DNA of 5,722 nt from an uncultured Bacteroidales bacterium (GTDB lineage Bacteria > Bacteroidota > Bacteroidia > Bacteroidales > UBA932): positions 1-5,722 of the forward strand of contig CAMGTS010000094.1 in NCBI GenBank assembly GCA_946062035.1, in the 5' to 3' direction. Each line of letters starts with the position of its first letter. Position 1 is the first letter of the stretch. The translations under genes were made by a program, and so were the position numbers. Below, piece by piece: positions 1 through 5,722 of the stretch. The notes under the pieces were generated by a model. The model saw only the letters and a list, made by a program, of their open reading frames with translations. It did no database searches and was not told the origin of the DNA.

Positions 1-760
1 ACAGAAAAAGCGCATTGGCAGGAACCGAGCTTCCTGCCGCCCCGCGCCGCTTTTCGTTGAGCATTTCGTCTATCCATTCAGGCGTGTGCCTGCCCTCTCC
101 CACCTCTATCAGAGAGCCGACCATCGCACGTACCATGTTCCTAAGAAAACGGTCTGCTGTTACGGTAAAGACATAGGTGCCGCCCCTGTTTATCTTATCG
201 AAAGGGGAGGTTCTTGAGAGTTTGTTCCAATGCGCCTCGCTGACCGTGCAAATCGAAGTCTTATTTTGCCCTCCAACCTTCTCTAAACTCGAAAAGTCGT
301 GAGTGCCGAGAAAGTGCTTCGCCGCTTCGTTCATGGCATCGAAATCAAGCTTGCCTTTTTTATAGAAGTAGGTGAACTGTTTGTTAAATGGATCCGCCGA
401 AAGGGTGATGAAATACTTGTATGTCCTGCTGACCGCATCGAACCTCGCATGGGCCTCAGGGTGCATTTTTCTGATGTCGTGAATTTGTATTTCACGAGGT
501 AGGATGGCATTCATTTTGTAGATGAACTCCCTTTTGAAACTTCCGGCAAGTGCATACTTTGAGGGGATTTCAACGTGGGCGATATAGTTTACGGCATTGA
601 CTCCGGCATCAGTCCTTCCGGCACCGGTAATCTCGATTTCCTCCTTAAGTAGCACTGAAAGAGCTTTTTGCACCTCTCCTTGAATGCTGGCCGCATTTTT
701 TTGAATCTGCCAGCCGCTGAACGGAGAGCCATTATATGAGAGACGGATGAAGTATTTCAT
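1..760 (-). CDS. truA: tRNA pseudouridine synthase A (3' end cut by window edge)
   Basis: Isomerises uridine to pseudouridine at positions 38-40 of the tRNA anticodon arm, in the cytoplasm. I translated the minus strand from ATG at 760-758 and found 253 open codons running off the left edge. The N-terminus MKYFIRLSYNGSPFSGWQIQ is typical TruA. The catalytic motif GRTDAGV lies at residues 48-54 with nucleophile Asp51; the conserved Tyr is at 114 in SRTYKYF, and RFLRNMVR at 204-211 is the usual C-terminal-domain motif. The last visible residues (GSSVPANALFL) match the family's closing segment, so only about 10-15 residues should be missing. The residue after GRTDAGV is Asn55-type context (VNA) where many homologues have VHA. 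The start is well fixed because TruA normally begins a few residues before this YFIRLSYNG strand. It is transcribed divergently from the moxR operon and has no evident functional link with it. Family assignment is secure. Confidence 0.97.
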   Translation of the reverse strand, partial: MKYFIRLSYNGSPFSGWQIQKNAASIQGEVQKALSVLLKEEIEITGAGRTDAGVNAVNYIAHVEIPSKYALAGSFKREFIYKMNAILPREIQIHDIRKMHPEAHARFDAVSRTYKYFITLSADPFNKQFTYFYKKGKLDFDAMNEAAKHFLGTHDFSSLEKVGGQNKTSICTVSEAHWNKLSRTSPFDKINRGGTYVFTVTADRFLRNMVRAMVGSLIEVGEGRHTPEWIDEMLNEKRRGAAGSSVPANALFL

Positions 761-766
761 GTCGTG

Positions 767-774
767 CAAAGTTA
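767..774 (-). promoter_or_regulatory. Probable truA promoter, Bacteroidetes -7 box
   Basis: Read on the minus strand, 774-767 is TAACTTTG, a perfect match to the Bacteroidetes sigma-ABfr -7 consensus TAnnTTTG. About 18 bases upstream there is only a weak TTAC-like -33 element instead of TTTG/TTG. Transcription normally begins a few bases after the box, which would put the start at roughly 761-764, only about 1-4 bases before the truA ATG at 760. The transcript would therefore be leaderless or nearly so. The box match is seen directly; the start site is inferred. Confidence 0.6.
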
Positions 775-839
775 GCAGAAACAATTTTTATTGTAATACT
801 GCCCGGACGGGTTGAGAATAATATTATAAATCATACAAT

Positions 840-1832
840 ATGGAGAGTGTAAACATAAAGGAACTCAACGACAGAATCCAGAAAGAGAGTGCGTTTGTCG
901 ACATTATAGCGATGGAGATGAACAAGGTTATTGTCGGTCAGAAACATCTTGTCGAATCTTTGCTCATAGGCTTGCTTGCCGACGGCCATATCCTGTTGGA
1001 GGGTATGCCTGGTCTTGCGAAGACATTGGCTATCAGTACCTTGTCGGATATTATCGCAGCAAAGTTCAATAGGATTCAGTTTACTCCGGACTTGCTACCT
1101 TCTGATATCGTCGGTACGATGATATACTCGCAGAAGAATGAGGAATTCATTGTAAAGCAGGGACCTGTATTTGCGAATTTCGTACTTGCGGATGAGATAA
1201 ACCGTTCACCTGCAAAGGTTCAGAGCGCTCTTTTGGAGGCCATGCAGGAGAGGGCTGTCACCATAGGTGATACCACATACAAACTTCCTGCTCCGTTCCT
1301 TGTAATGGCGACACAGAACCCTATCGAGCAGGAGGGAACCTACCCGCTTCCTGAGGCCCAGATGGACCGTTTCATGTTGAAGGTTATTGTCAACTATCCT
1401 GACAAGGCTGAGGAGAAGGAGATCATCAAGATGCACAATGCCAGGATTTTCCCTAAGGCCAGCACGGTCCTGAAACCTGAGGATATCGTGCGTGCCCGTG
1501 AGGTCGTGAAAGATGTCTATATGGATGAAAAAATAGAGAAATATATAGTCGATATAGTATATGCGACAAGAACTCCTGATGAGTACGGTCTTGGCAAATT
1601 GAAGAATTTCATCTCATACGGAGCGTCTCCTCGTGCAAGTATCTCTCTTGCGAAGGCTGCGAAGGCATACGCTTTTATCAAGAGAAGAGGATATGTCGTT
1701 CCTGAGGATGTAAGAGCCGTATGCTATGATGTAATGCGTCATAGGATTGGTCTTACATATGAGGCCGAGGCTGAAAATATTACAACTGAAAATATTATCA
1801 CTGAGATAGTTAATGTTGTTGCCGTTCCTTAA
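840..1832 (+). CDS. moxR: MoxR-family AAA+ ATPase, first gene of the Bat operon
   Basis: Cytoplasmic AAA+ ATPase of the MoxR family, thought to act as a chaperone-like remodeller for partner VWA-domain proteins. The 330-residue length is normal. Visible motifs in order: Walker A GMPGLAKT (55-62, Lys61), Walker B VLADEIN (115-121, Asp118/Glu119), sensor 1 ATQNP (157-161), arginine finger region QMDRF (174-178, Arg177) and sensor 2 GASPRAS (261-267, Arg265). All catalytic residues are present, so it should hydrolyse ATP. The start at 840 is the first ATG after an in-frame TAA at 819-821. The upstream bases are A/T-rich with no Shine-Dalgarno, as is common in Bacteroidetes. It ends 14 nt before the DUF58 gene, its classical partner. 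No signal peptide or membrane span is seen. The family is certain; the in vivo substrate is unknown. The symbol is the family name, as this paralogue is not individually characterised. Confidence 0.95.
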   Translation: MESVNIKELNDRIQKESAFVDIIAMEMNKVIVGQKHLVESLLIGLLADGHILLEGMPGLAKTLAISTLSDIIAAKFNRIQFTPDLLPSDIVGTMIYSQKNEEFIVKQGPVFANFVLADEINRSPAKVQSALLEAMQERAVTIGDTTYKLPAPFLVMATQNPIEQEGTYPLPEAQMDRFMLKVIVNYPDKAEEKEIIKMHNARIFPKASTVLKPEDIVRAREVVKDVYMDEKIEKYIVDIVYATRTPDEYGLGKLKNFISYGASPRASISLAKAAKAYAFIKRRGYVVPEDVRAVCYDVMRHRIGLTYEAEAENITTENIITEIVNVVAVP

Positions 1833-1846
1833 TCGGTGGAGCTGTC

Positions 1847-2725
1847 ATGGATAACGAACTGTTAAAAAAAGTCAGGAAGATAGAGATCAAGACGAGGTCT
1901 CTTTCCCACCAGATCTTTGCGGGAGAGTATCACTCTGCCTTCAAAGGCCGTGGTATGGCTTTCAGTGAGGTAAGGGAGTATCAGTTCGGTGACGATGTCC
2001 GCAATATGGATTGGAATGTCACCGCACGTCTCCGTTCCCCTTATGTGAAAGTCTACGAGGAGGAGAGGGAACTTACCGTCGTATTGCTTGTGGATGTCAG
2101 CTCGTCGAGCGTTTTCGGAACGATGCAAAAGACAAAGAGAGAGCTGATTGCGGAAATTGCGGCTGTGCTTTCTTTTTCCGCTTCTATCAACAACGACAAA
2201 GTCGGGGCGTTGTTCTTTTCTTCCAAGGTCGAGAAGTTCATTCCGCCTAAAAAGGGGAGAAGCCATCTGCTTAGGATCTTGAGCGAGCTATTGGAATACA
2301 AACCGCAGCATGCGGGAACTGACATATCCGAGGCTCTGAGATTTCTGACCAATGCGATAAAAAAGAAGTGCACGGCGTTTCTTCTTTCGGACCTTATTGA
2401 TGTCGATGAAAGCGGGAATCCTAACTACGAGGATGCCCTGAAGATAGCTGTTAACAGACACGACCTTTCTGTAATCAATGTCTATGACCCGAGAGAGAAA
2501 GAGATTCCGAATGTGGGATTCGTAAGGGTCAGGGATGCCGAGACCGGACAGGAGAGCTGGGTCGATACCTCAAGCGCTCAGGTCAGGGACTATTACAACC
2601 GTTGGAGTAGGGAGCTTAGCGCCAGGTCACAGAATCTTTTCAGAAGATATAATGTCGATAATGTCAGTATCGCGACTGACAGTGACTACGTGAAGAGCCT
2701 GATATCATTTTTTAAGAAAAGGTAA
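1847..2725 (+). CDS. DUF58 protein with VWA-like domain, MoxR partner
   Basis: Soluble DUF58-family protein of 292 residues. The DUF58 signature is clear: GRGMAFSEVREYQFGDDVRN (35-54), then MDWNVTARLRSPYVKVYEEE (54-73). It is followed by a VWA-like Rossmann fold with a complete MIDAS: DVSSS (Asp83, Ser85, Ser87), Thr158 in AGTDI and Asp182 in LLSDLID. It should therefore bind a divalent metal and possibly a protein ligand. Many DUF58 proteins carry N-terminal membrane spans; this one has none and should be cytoplasmic. The start is supported by a GGTGGAG ribosome-binding-like motif at 1835-1841, five bases before the ATG. It lies 14 nt after moxR and 2 nt before the next gene, so co-translation is likely. 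MoxR-DUF58 pairing is a conserved pattern, from which direct interaction is inferred. The molecular role is not established. Confidence 0.93.
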   Translation: MDNELLKKVRKIEIKTRSLSHQIFAGEYHSAFKGRGMAFSEVREYQFGDDVRNMDWNVTARLRSPYVKVYEEERELTVVLLVDVSSSSVFGTMQKTKRELIAEIAAVLSFSASINNDKVGALFFSSKVEKFIPPKKGRSHLLRILSELLEYKPQHAGTDISEALRFLTNAIKKKCTAFLLSDLIDVDESGNPNYEDALKIAVNRHDLSVINVYDPREKEIPNVGFVRVRDAETGQESWVDTSSAQVRDYYNRWSRELSARSQNLFRRYNVDNVSIATDSDYVKSLISFFKKR

Positions 2726-2727
2726 AC

Positions 2728-3831
2728 ATGAAGATAAGACTTTCGATATTACTGGCCGCCGCACTCCTTTGCGTCTCGCTTGTATCCTCAGGAGAGGATA
2801 AAAAGAGCGGGAAGCCGGTAAAGGGCGTGGAGCTTTCTAAGGATTCGATTCTGATAGGAGATCAGGTGGCGCTGAAGGCGAAATTCTCTGTTCCGTCAGA
2901 TGCTTTGTTGCAGGTTTTTCCTTATTCACAGGCACTTGCACAAGATACCACCTTTAATGGAGGAGTCGAAATAGTGAGGGAGTTTGTGCTTGATACGATC
3001 TCCATAAAGAACGGAATAAGCGAACTCTCTGCGAATGTTCTTCTGACCTCATTTGACAGCGGTTCATATAAGCTTCCCAAACCTATTATCATTACCGCTG
3101 GCAAAGATGGCGGGATAGATACTTTGAATTTGGAGGAGTCGCTTTTGTATGTTAATACAATCCAGATAGATACGGCCTCGTTCAAGCCTTTCGATATCAA
3201 GGGACAGGAAAAATATCCGATCACTTTCAAAGATGTCCTGCCTTGGATTCTGATACTCCTTGCGGTAGCGGTCGTTGTTTGGGGTGTGCTTAGATATATC
3301 AAAATGCGCAGACAGCAGAAAGACTTCTTCGGAAAGAGTCTTGTAAAAGAGCCGGCTCATATAGTCGCCCTTAAAAAGTTGGATAAACTCCGTACTGAGA
3401 AGTTGTGGCAAGGCGGAAAGGAGAAGGCATACTATACCGGTATTACCGATGTCCTCAGAGAATATATCGAAACACGCTATGGTTTCGGTGCGATGGAAAA
3501 GACTTCGGCTGAAATTATTGAGGCATTAGGCGACAAGAAGTTGGATACCAAGATATACACCAGTTTAGATGAGATGCTGCGGACAGCTGATCTTGTGAAG
3601 TTCGCAAAATACACTCCGTCTGCGGATGAGAATGAAAATGCGATTCCTGTAGCCGTTAACTTTGTGAACTTTGCGTACATGCAGCAGTTGGAGGCGCAGG
3701 AAAGTGTAGGAACTTCTGCTGGAAAAAGTGCGGAAAACGCTCAGGTAAATTATTCGGAGAAGGGTTCTGAGAGACGCTCCGAAAATGGCTCGGAGACGAT
3801 TGGTAATAATAAAAATGAGGAGGCGAAGTAA
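2728..3831 (+). CDS. Bat-operon membrane-anchored protein, uncharacterised
   Basis: Conserved-position but poorly characterised gene of the Bat locus, 367 residues. Residues 1 to about 22 form a signal peptide (MKIRL, hydrophobic core, SLVSSG). Cys15 sits after LL, which is a poor lipobox, so a lipoprotein is unlikely. Residues 23-170 look like a beta-rich periplasmic domain, reminiscent of the N-terminal parts of BatD-like proteins (opening with VELSKDSILIGDQVALKAKF). A membrane span lies at about 171-189, followed by basic YIKMRRQQK, which places the rest in the cytoplasm. Residues 205-320 are a probably helical domain with LDKLRTEKLWQGGKEKAYYT and LREYIETRYGFGAMEKT, resembling the tail of DUF4381/BatD-type proteins. 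The last ~45 residues are Ser/Glu/Asn-rich and likely disordered. The start follows AAAAGG at 2717-2722, and the stop overlaps the batA ATG by one base. No biochemical function is claimed; it may link cytoplasmic MoxR/DUF58 to periplasmic Bat proteins. Confidence 0.85.
   Translation: MKIRLSILLAAALLCVSLVSSGEDKKSGKPVKGVELSKDSILIGDQVALKAKFSVPSDALLQVFPYSQALAQDTTFNGGVEIVREFVLDTISIKNGISELSANVLLTSFDSGSYKLPKPIIITAGKDGGIDTLNLEESLLYVNTIQIDTASFKPFDIKGQEKYPITFKDVLPWILILLAVAVVVWGVLRYIKMRRQQKDFFGKSLVKEPAHIVALKKLDKLRTEKLWQGGKEKAYYTGITDVLREYIETRYGFGAMEKTSAEIIEALGDKKLDTKIYTSLDEMLRTADLVKFAKYTPSADENENAIPVAVNFVNFAYMQQLEAQESVGTSAGKSAENAQVNYSEKGSERRSENGSETIGNNKNEEAK
3818..3823 (+). promoter_or_regulatory. Strong Shine-Dalgarno for batA
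   Basis: AGGAGG lies seven bases before the batA ATG at 3831, inside the last codons of the preceding gene (encoding EEAK). The sequence and spacing are ideal for 16S rRNA pairing. Because it is coding sequence, selection for the Glu codons could also explain it, but a near-identical motif precedes batB in non-coding DNA. It supports the choice of 3831 as the batA start. Confidence 0.7.
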
Positions 3832-4823
3832 TGTTTTTCGAGTATCCTAAATTGTTCTGGCTGCTTTTGGTCCTTATCCCGATGATCGCCCTCTATGTCT
3901 GGAGAGAGTTAAAGGGGAAAGAGCCTTATTTGTTGGTTTCATCGGTAAAACCTTGGAACTTCAAGAAAGAGAGCATGGTCAAGAAATTTCTGAGGCATGT
4001 TCCGTTTGCGTTGAGATGTATTGCCGTAGCTGCGTTGGTGTTCGCCATCGCACGTCCGAGATCTTCGTCGAATGTTGAGACTTATTCAACCGAGGGAATT
4101 GATATTATATTGGATATGGATGTCTCGACAAGTATGCTTGCGATGGACTTCAAGCCTGACAGAATCAATGCGGCGAAAAAGATAGCGGTTGAATTTATAT
4201 CCCAGAGACCGGCTGACAGGATGGGAATAGTGGTGTTTGCGGGCGAGAGCTATACGCAATGTCCGCTTACTACTGACCGTCAGACTCTTATCAATCTTAT
4301 GAAGGAGGTCAACTGCGGAATTATAGATGATGGTACGGCTATCGGTAATGGTCTTGCTACGGCCGTATCACGTTTGAAAGACTCTGAGGCGAAGAGTAAG
4401 GTTATTATTCTTCTGACGGATGGAGTGAACAATACAGGCGAGATTTCTCCCCAGATGGCGGCTGATATTGCAAAAGATTATGGGATAAGGGTTTATACAA
4501 TCGGTGTAGGAGCGATGGGAGAGGCTCCGTATCCTGTGATGACTCCATACGGTATGCAGGTGCAGAATATAAAAGTTGAAATTGACGAGGAACTTCTACA
4601 GAATATCGCTGAAGAGACGGGCGGAAAATATTTCCGTGCGACGGACAACACCAAGTTGATAGAGATTTATAACGAAATCAACAAGATGGAGAAGAGCAAG
4701 ACGATAGTGGACTCTTTCCCAAAATATAAGGAATTGTTTATGATCTTCGCTTTTGCGGCATTTGCGGCGGTGGCATTGGAGATTCTGTTGAGATTGTTCG
4801 TTACTAAACATTTACCAGATTAA
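3831..4823 (+). CDS. batA: BatA, membrane-anchored VWA protein
   Basis: BatA-type inner-membrane VWA protein, 330 residues, about the usual length. Membrane spans lie at about 8-24 and 56-74, and a C-terminal one at about 302-322. The loop between the first two is strongly basic (WRELKGK, NFKKESMVKKFLR), so the positive-inside rule puts it in the cytoplasm and the VWA domain in the periplasm. The VWA MIDAS is complete: DVSTS (Asp97, Ser99, Ser101), Thr169 in DDGTAIG and Asp197 in LLTDGVNN; VVFAGES at 134-140 is the second strand. Metal-dependent protein binding is expected. The start overlaps the upstream stop (TAATG) and has a strong ribosome-binding site. In Bacteroides, bat genes were linked to aerotolerance, and related genes elsewhere to stress and envelope integrity. 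The exact partner is unknown. Assignment as BatA and not BatB rests on its order before a second VWA gene and on its sequence. Confidence 0.93.
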   Translation: MFFEYPKLFWLLLVLIPMIALYVWRELKGKEPYLLVSSVKPWNFKKESMVKKFLRHVPFALRCIAVAALVFAIARPRSSSNVETYSTEGIDIILDMDVSTSMLAMDFKPDRINAAKKIAVEFISQRPADRMGIVVFAGESYTQCPLTTDRQTLINLMKEVNCGIIDDGTAIGNGLATAVSRLKDSEAKSKVIILLTDGVNNTGEISPQMAADIAKDYGIRVYTIGVGAMGEAPYPVMTPYGMQVQNIKVEIDEELLQNIAEETGGKYFRATDNTKLIEIYNEINKMEKSKTIVDSFPKYKELFMIFAFAAFAAVALEILLRLFVTKHLPD

Positions 4824-4829
4824 AGGAGG
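4824..4829 (+). promoter_or_regulatory. Strong Shine-Dalgarno for batB
   Basis: AGGAGG (AAGGAGG if the last base of the batA stop codon is counted) fills most of the 10-base batA-batB gap, four bases before the ATG at 4834. It is non-coding, so it is best explained as a ribosome-binding site. The spacing is slightly short but workable. It fixes the batB start at 4834. Confidence 0.75.
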
Positions 4830-4833
4830 CGGT

Positions 4834-5722
4834 ATGATAATTTTTGCACAACCTATATATCTGTTATTGCTGATAGCGATACCATTGTTCTACCTTTTTT
4901 ATGCTTTGCACAGAAGAGGAAGAAACAAGAGAATCGCACGCTTCGGTGATCCGGAGTTGGTGGACAAACTCATGCCTGAGCGTTCCAAATCAAGAGGTTG
5001 GGTCAAACTGACCTGTTTTTCTCTCGCATGGTTTTTCCTTGTGATAGGGCTTGCGAGGCCGCAAATTGGGGCTAAGCTTAAGGAGAGCGACAATGCCGGT
5101 TCGGAGATTATGATAGCCTTGGATGTCTCCAATTCGATGCGTGCGAGAGACTATTCTCCTTGTCGTCTGGATAGGGCCAAGATGGATATTTCACGCCTTG
5201 TGGACAGGCTTCGCAATGACCGTATAGGACTTGTCGTCTTTGCGGGAGAATCGTTTGTTCAGCTCCCTATAACGGCTGACTATGTTTCTGCGAAGGTCTT
5301 TCTGAACGGGATAAGCACAAATTCGGTTTCTATTCAGGGGACTGCGATAGGAGATGCTATAATGACCTGTGCCTCAAGTTTCTCTGAAGAGGGTATGGCA
5401 GGTACCAACAATAAGGCGATAATCCTTATCAGCGATGGTGAGAATCATGAGGATGATGCGGTCGAGGCTGCCCGTGAGGCTGCCGCTGCAGGTATAAATG
5501 TCTACACGATCGGAGTCGGGACACCTCAGGGCGAACCTATTCCGGATGAAGGGGGCGGGTTGATGAAAGACCGAGAGGGCAATACTGTTGTTACCAAACT
5601 TGACGAGGAGGCGCTGCGGCAGATTGCGGAAGCAGGTAATGGCATTTATGTCAAAGCTTCGGATTCCGATTTCGGACTGGGCAGGATTATCGAGCAGGTA
5701 CGAGATTTGGAAAAGACTCAGT
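4834..5722 (+). CDS. batB: BatB, membrane-anchored VWA protein (C-terminus cut by window edge)
   Basis: Second membrane VWA protein of the Bat locus. I translated 296 codons from ATG 4834 without a stop to the right edge. Membrane spans lie at about 6-24 and 57-74, separated by a very basic loop (HRRGRNKRIARF, PERSKSRGWVK), which predicts a periplasmic VWA domain. The MIDAS is complete: DVSNS (Asp97, Ser99, Ser101), Thr170 in QGTAIGD and Asp201 in LISDGENHEDD. VVFAGESFVQLP begins at 134. The expected third membrane span, after IIEQVRDLEKTQ, is missing, so roughly 40-50 residues probably lie beyond the window. It is a clear paralogue of BatA, with which it is co-transcribed over a 10-nt gap. 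Family members often precede a TPR protein (BatC), which should be the next gene. Metal and protein binding are inferred from the fold; the ligand is unknown. Confidence 0.93.
   Translation, partial: MIIFAQPIYLLLLIAIPLFYLFYALHRRGRNKRIARFGDPELVDKLMPERSKSRGWVKLTCFSLAWFFLVIGLARPQIGAKLKESDNAGSEIMIALDVSNSMRARDYSPCRLDRAKMDISRLVDRLRNDRIGLVVFAGESFVQLPITADYVSAKVFLNGISTNSVSIQGTAIGDAIMTCASSFSEEGMAGTNNKAIILISDGENHEDDAVEAAREAAAAGINVYTIGVGTPQGEPIPDEGGGLMKDREGNTVVTKLDEEALRQIAEAGNGIYVKASDSDFGLGRIIEQVRDLEKTQ

Noticed and set aside
299..502. 67-codon plus-strand open frame
   Set aside because: Lies wholly antisense to truA, whose translation is intact and conserved; the peptide resembles no known family and has no promoter or ribosome-binding site.
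801..810. CCCGGACGGG inverted repeat as a transcription terminator
   Set aside because: The loop would be only two bases, no T-run follows, and it lies between divergent genes where no terminator is needed.
1206..1436. Minus-strand open frame inside moxR
   Set aside because: Antisense shadow of a conserved MoxR core covering Walker B to the arginine finger; no independent support.
1862..2373. Overlapping minus- and plus-strand frames inside the DUF58 gene
   Set aside because: Shadows of a conserved coding region; compositions are unlike real proteins and no start signals are present.
2728..2796. Lipoprotein signal on the third gene (Cys15)
   Set aside because: The residues before Cys15 (ALL) do not form a lipobox with Gly/Ala/Ser at -1, and the hydrophobic core continues past it; an ordinary signal peptide fits better.
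2922..3680. Three minus-strand frames inside the third gene
   Set aside because: Antisense to a gene with a clear signal peptide, membrane span and operon position; no homology recognised.
4596..5132. Minus-strand frames within batA and batB
   Set aside because: Antisense to conserved VWA membrane proteins; hydrophobic runs simply mirror the real membrane-span codons.
1..5722. A wholly new defence or mobile system
   Set aside because: All plus-strand genes fit the known MoxR-DUF58-BatA-BatB arrangement and truA is housekeeping; no integrase, transposase, toxin, nuclease, repeat array or attachment site was seen.

Overview
The window looks like a chromosomal segment of a Bacteroidales-type bacterium (phylum Bacteroidetes). 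The reasons are the gene order (MoxR ATPase, DUF58 protein, membrane-anchored protein, BatA, BatB, as in the Bacteroides aerotolerance or 'Bat' locus), a perfect Bacteroidetes-style -7 box (TAnnTTTG) in front of truA, and the absence of a Shine-Dalgarno before the first operon gene. The base composition is moderate and even, and I see no sign of recent transfer. The genus cannot be fixed from the sequence alone.

Layout: on the minus strand, bases 1-760 carry truA (tRNA pseudouridine synthase A), which lacks only its last residues beyond the left edge. A 79-base divergent intergenic region (761-839) separates it from a tightly packed plus-strand operon: moxR (840-1832), a DUF58 gene (1847-2725), a signal-peptide plus single-membrane-span protein (2728-3831), batA (3831-4823) and batB (4834 to the right edge, truncated). 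Junctions are 14 nt, 2 nt, a 1-nt TAATG overlap and 10 nt, which strongly suggests one transcript. batC, batD and batE homologues would be expected just beyond the right edge. There are no RNA genes, mobile elements, CRISPR arrays or large repeats.

How the genes may work together: MoxR is a cytoplasmic AAA+ ATPase with all its key motifs. The DUF58 protein is a soluble VWA-like protein with an intact metal-binding (MIDAS) motif. The third protein has a periplasmic N-terminal part, one membrane span and a cytoplasmic C-terminal part. BatA and BatB each have two N-terminal membrane spans and a VWA domain that the positive-inside rule places in the periplasm. The layout suggests a trans-envelope machine in which a cytoplasmic ATPase/VWA pair acts on periplasmic VWA proteins, with the third protein as a possible bridge; that is inference. 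MoxR/Bat systems are linked in the literature to aerotolerance, stress resistance and envelope integrity, but their molecular substrate is still unsettled.

The system itself is a known family, so I do not claim a new one. The points most worth a second look are the near-leaderless truA promoter, the strong AGGAGG motifs before batA and batB in a phylum that rarely uses them, the little-characterised third gene, and the near-perfect collinearity of BatA and BatB.
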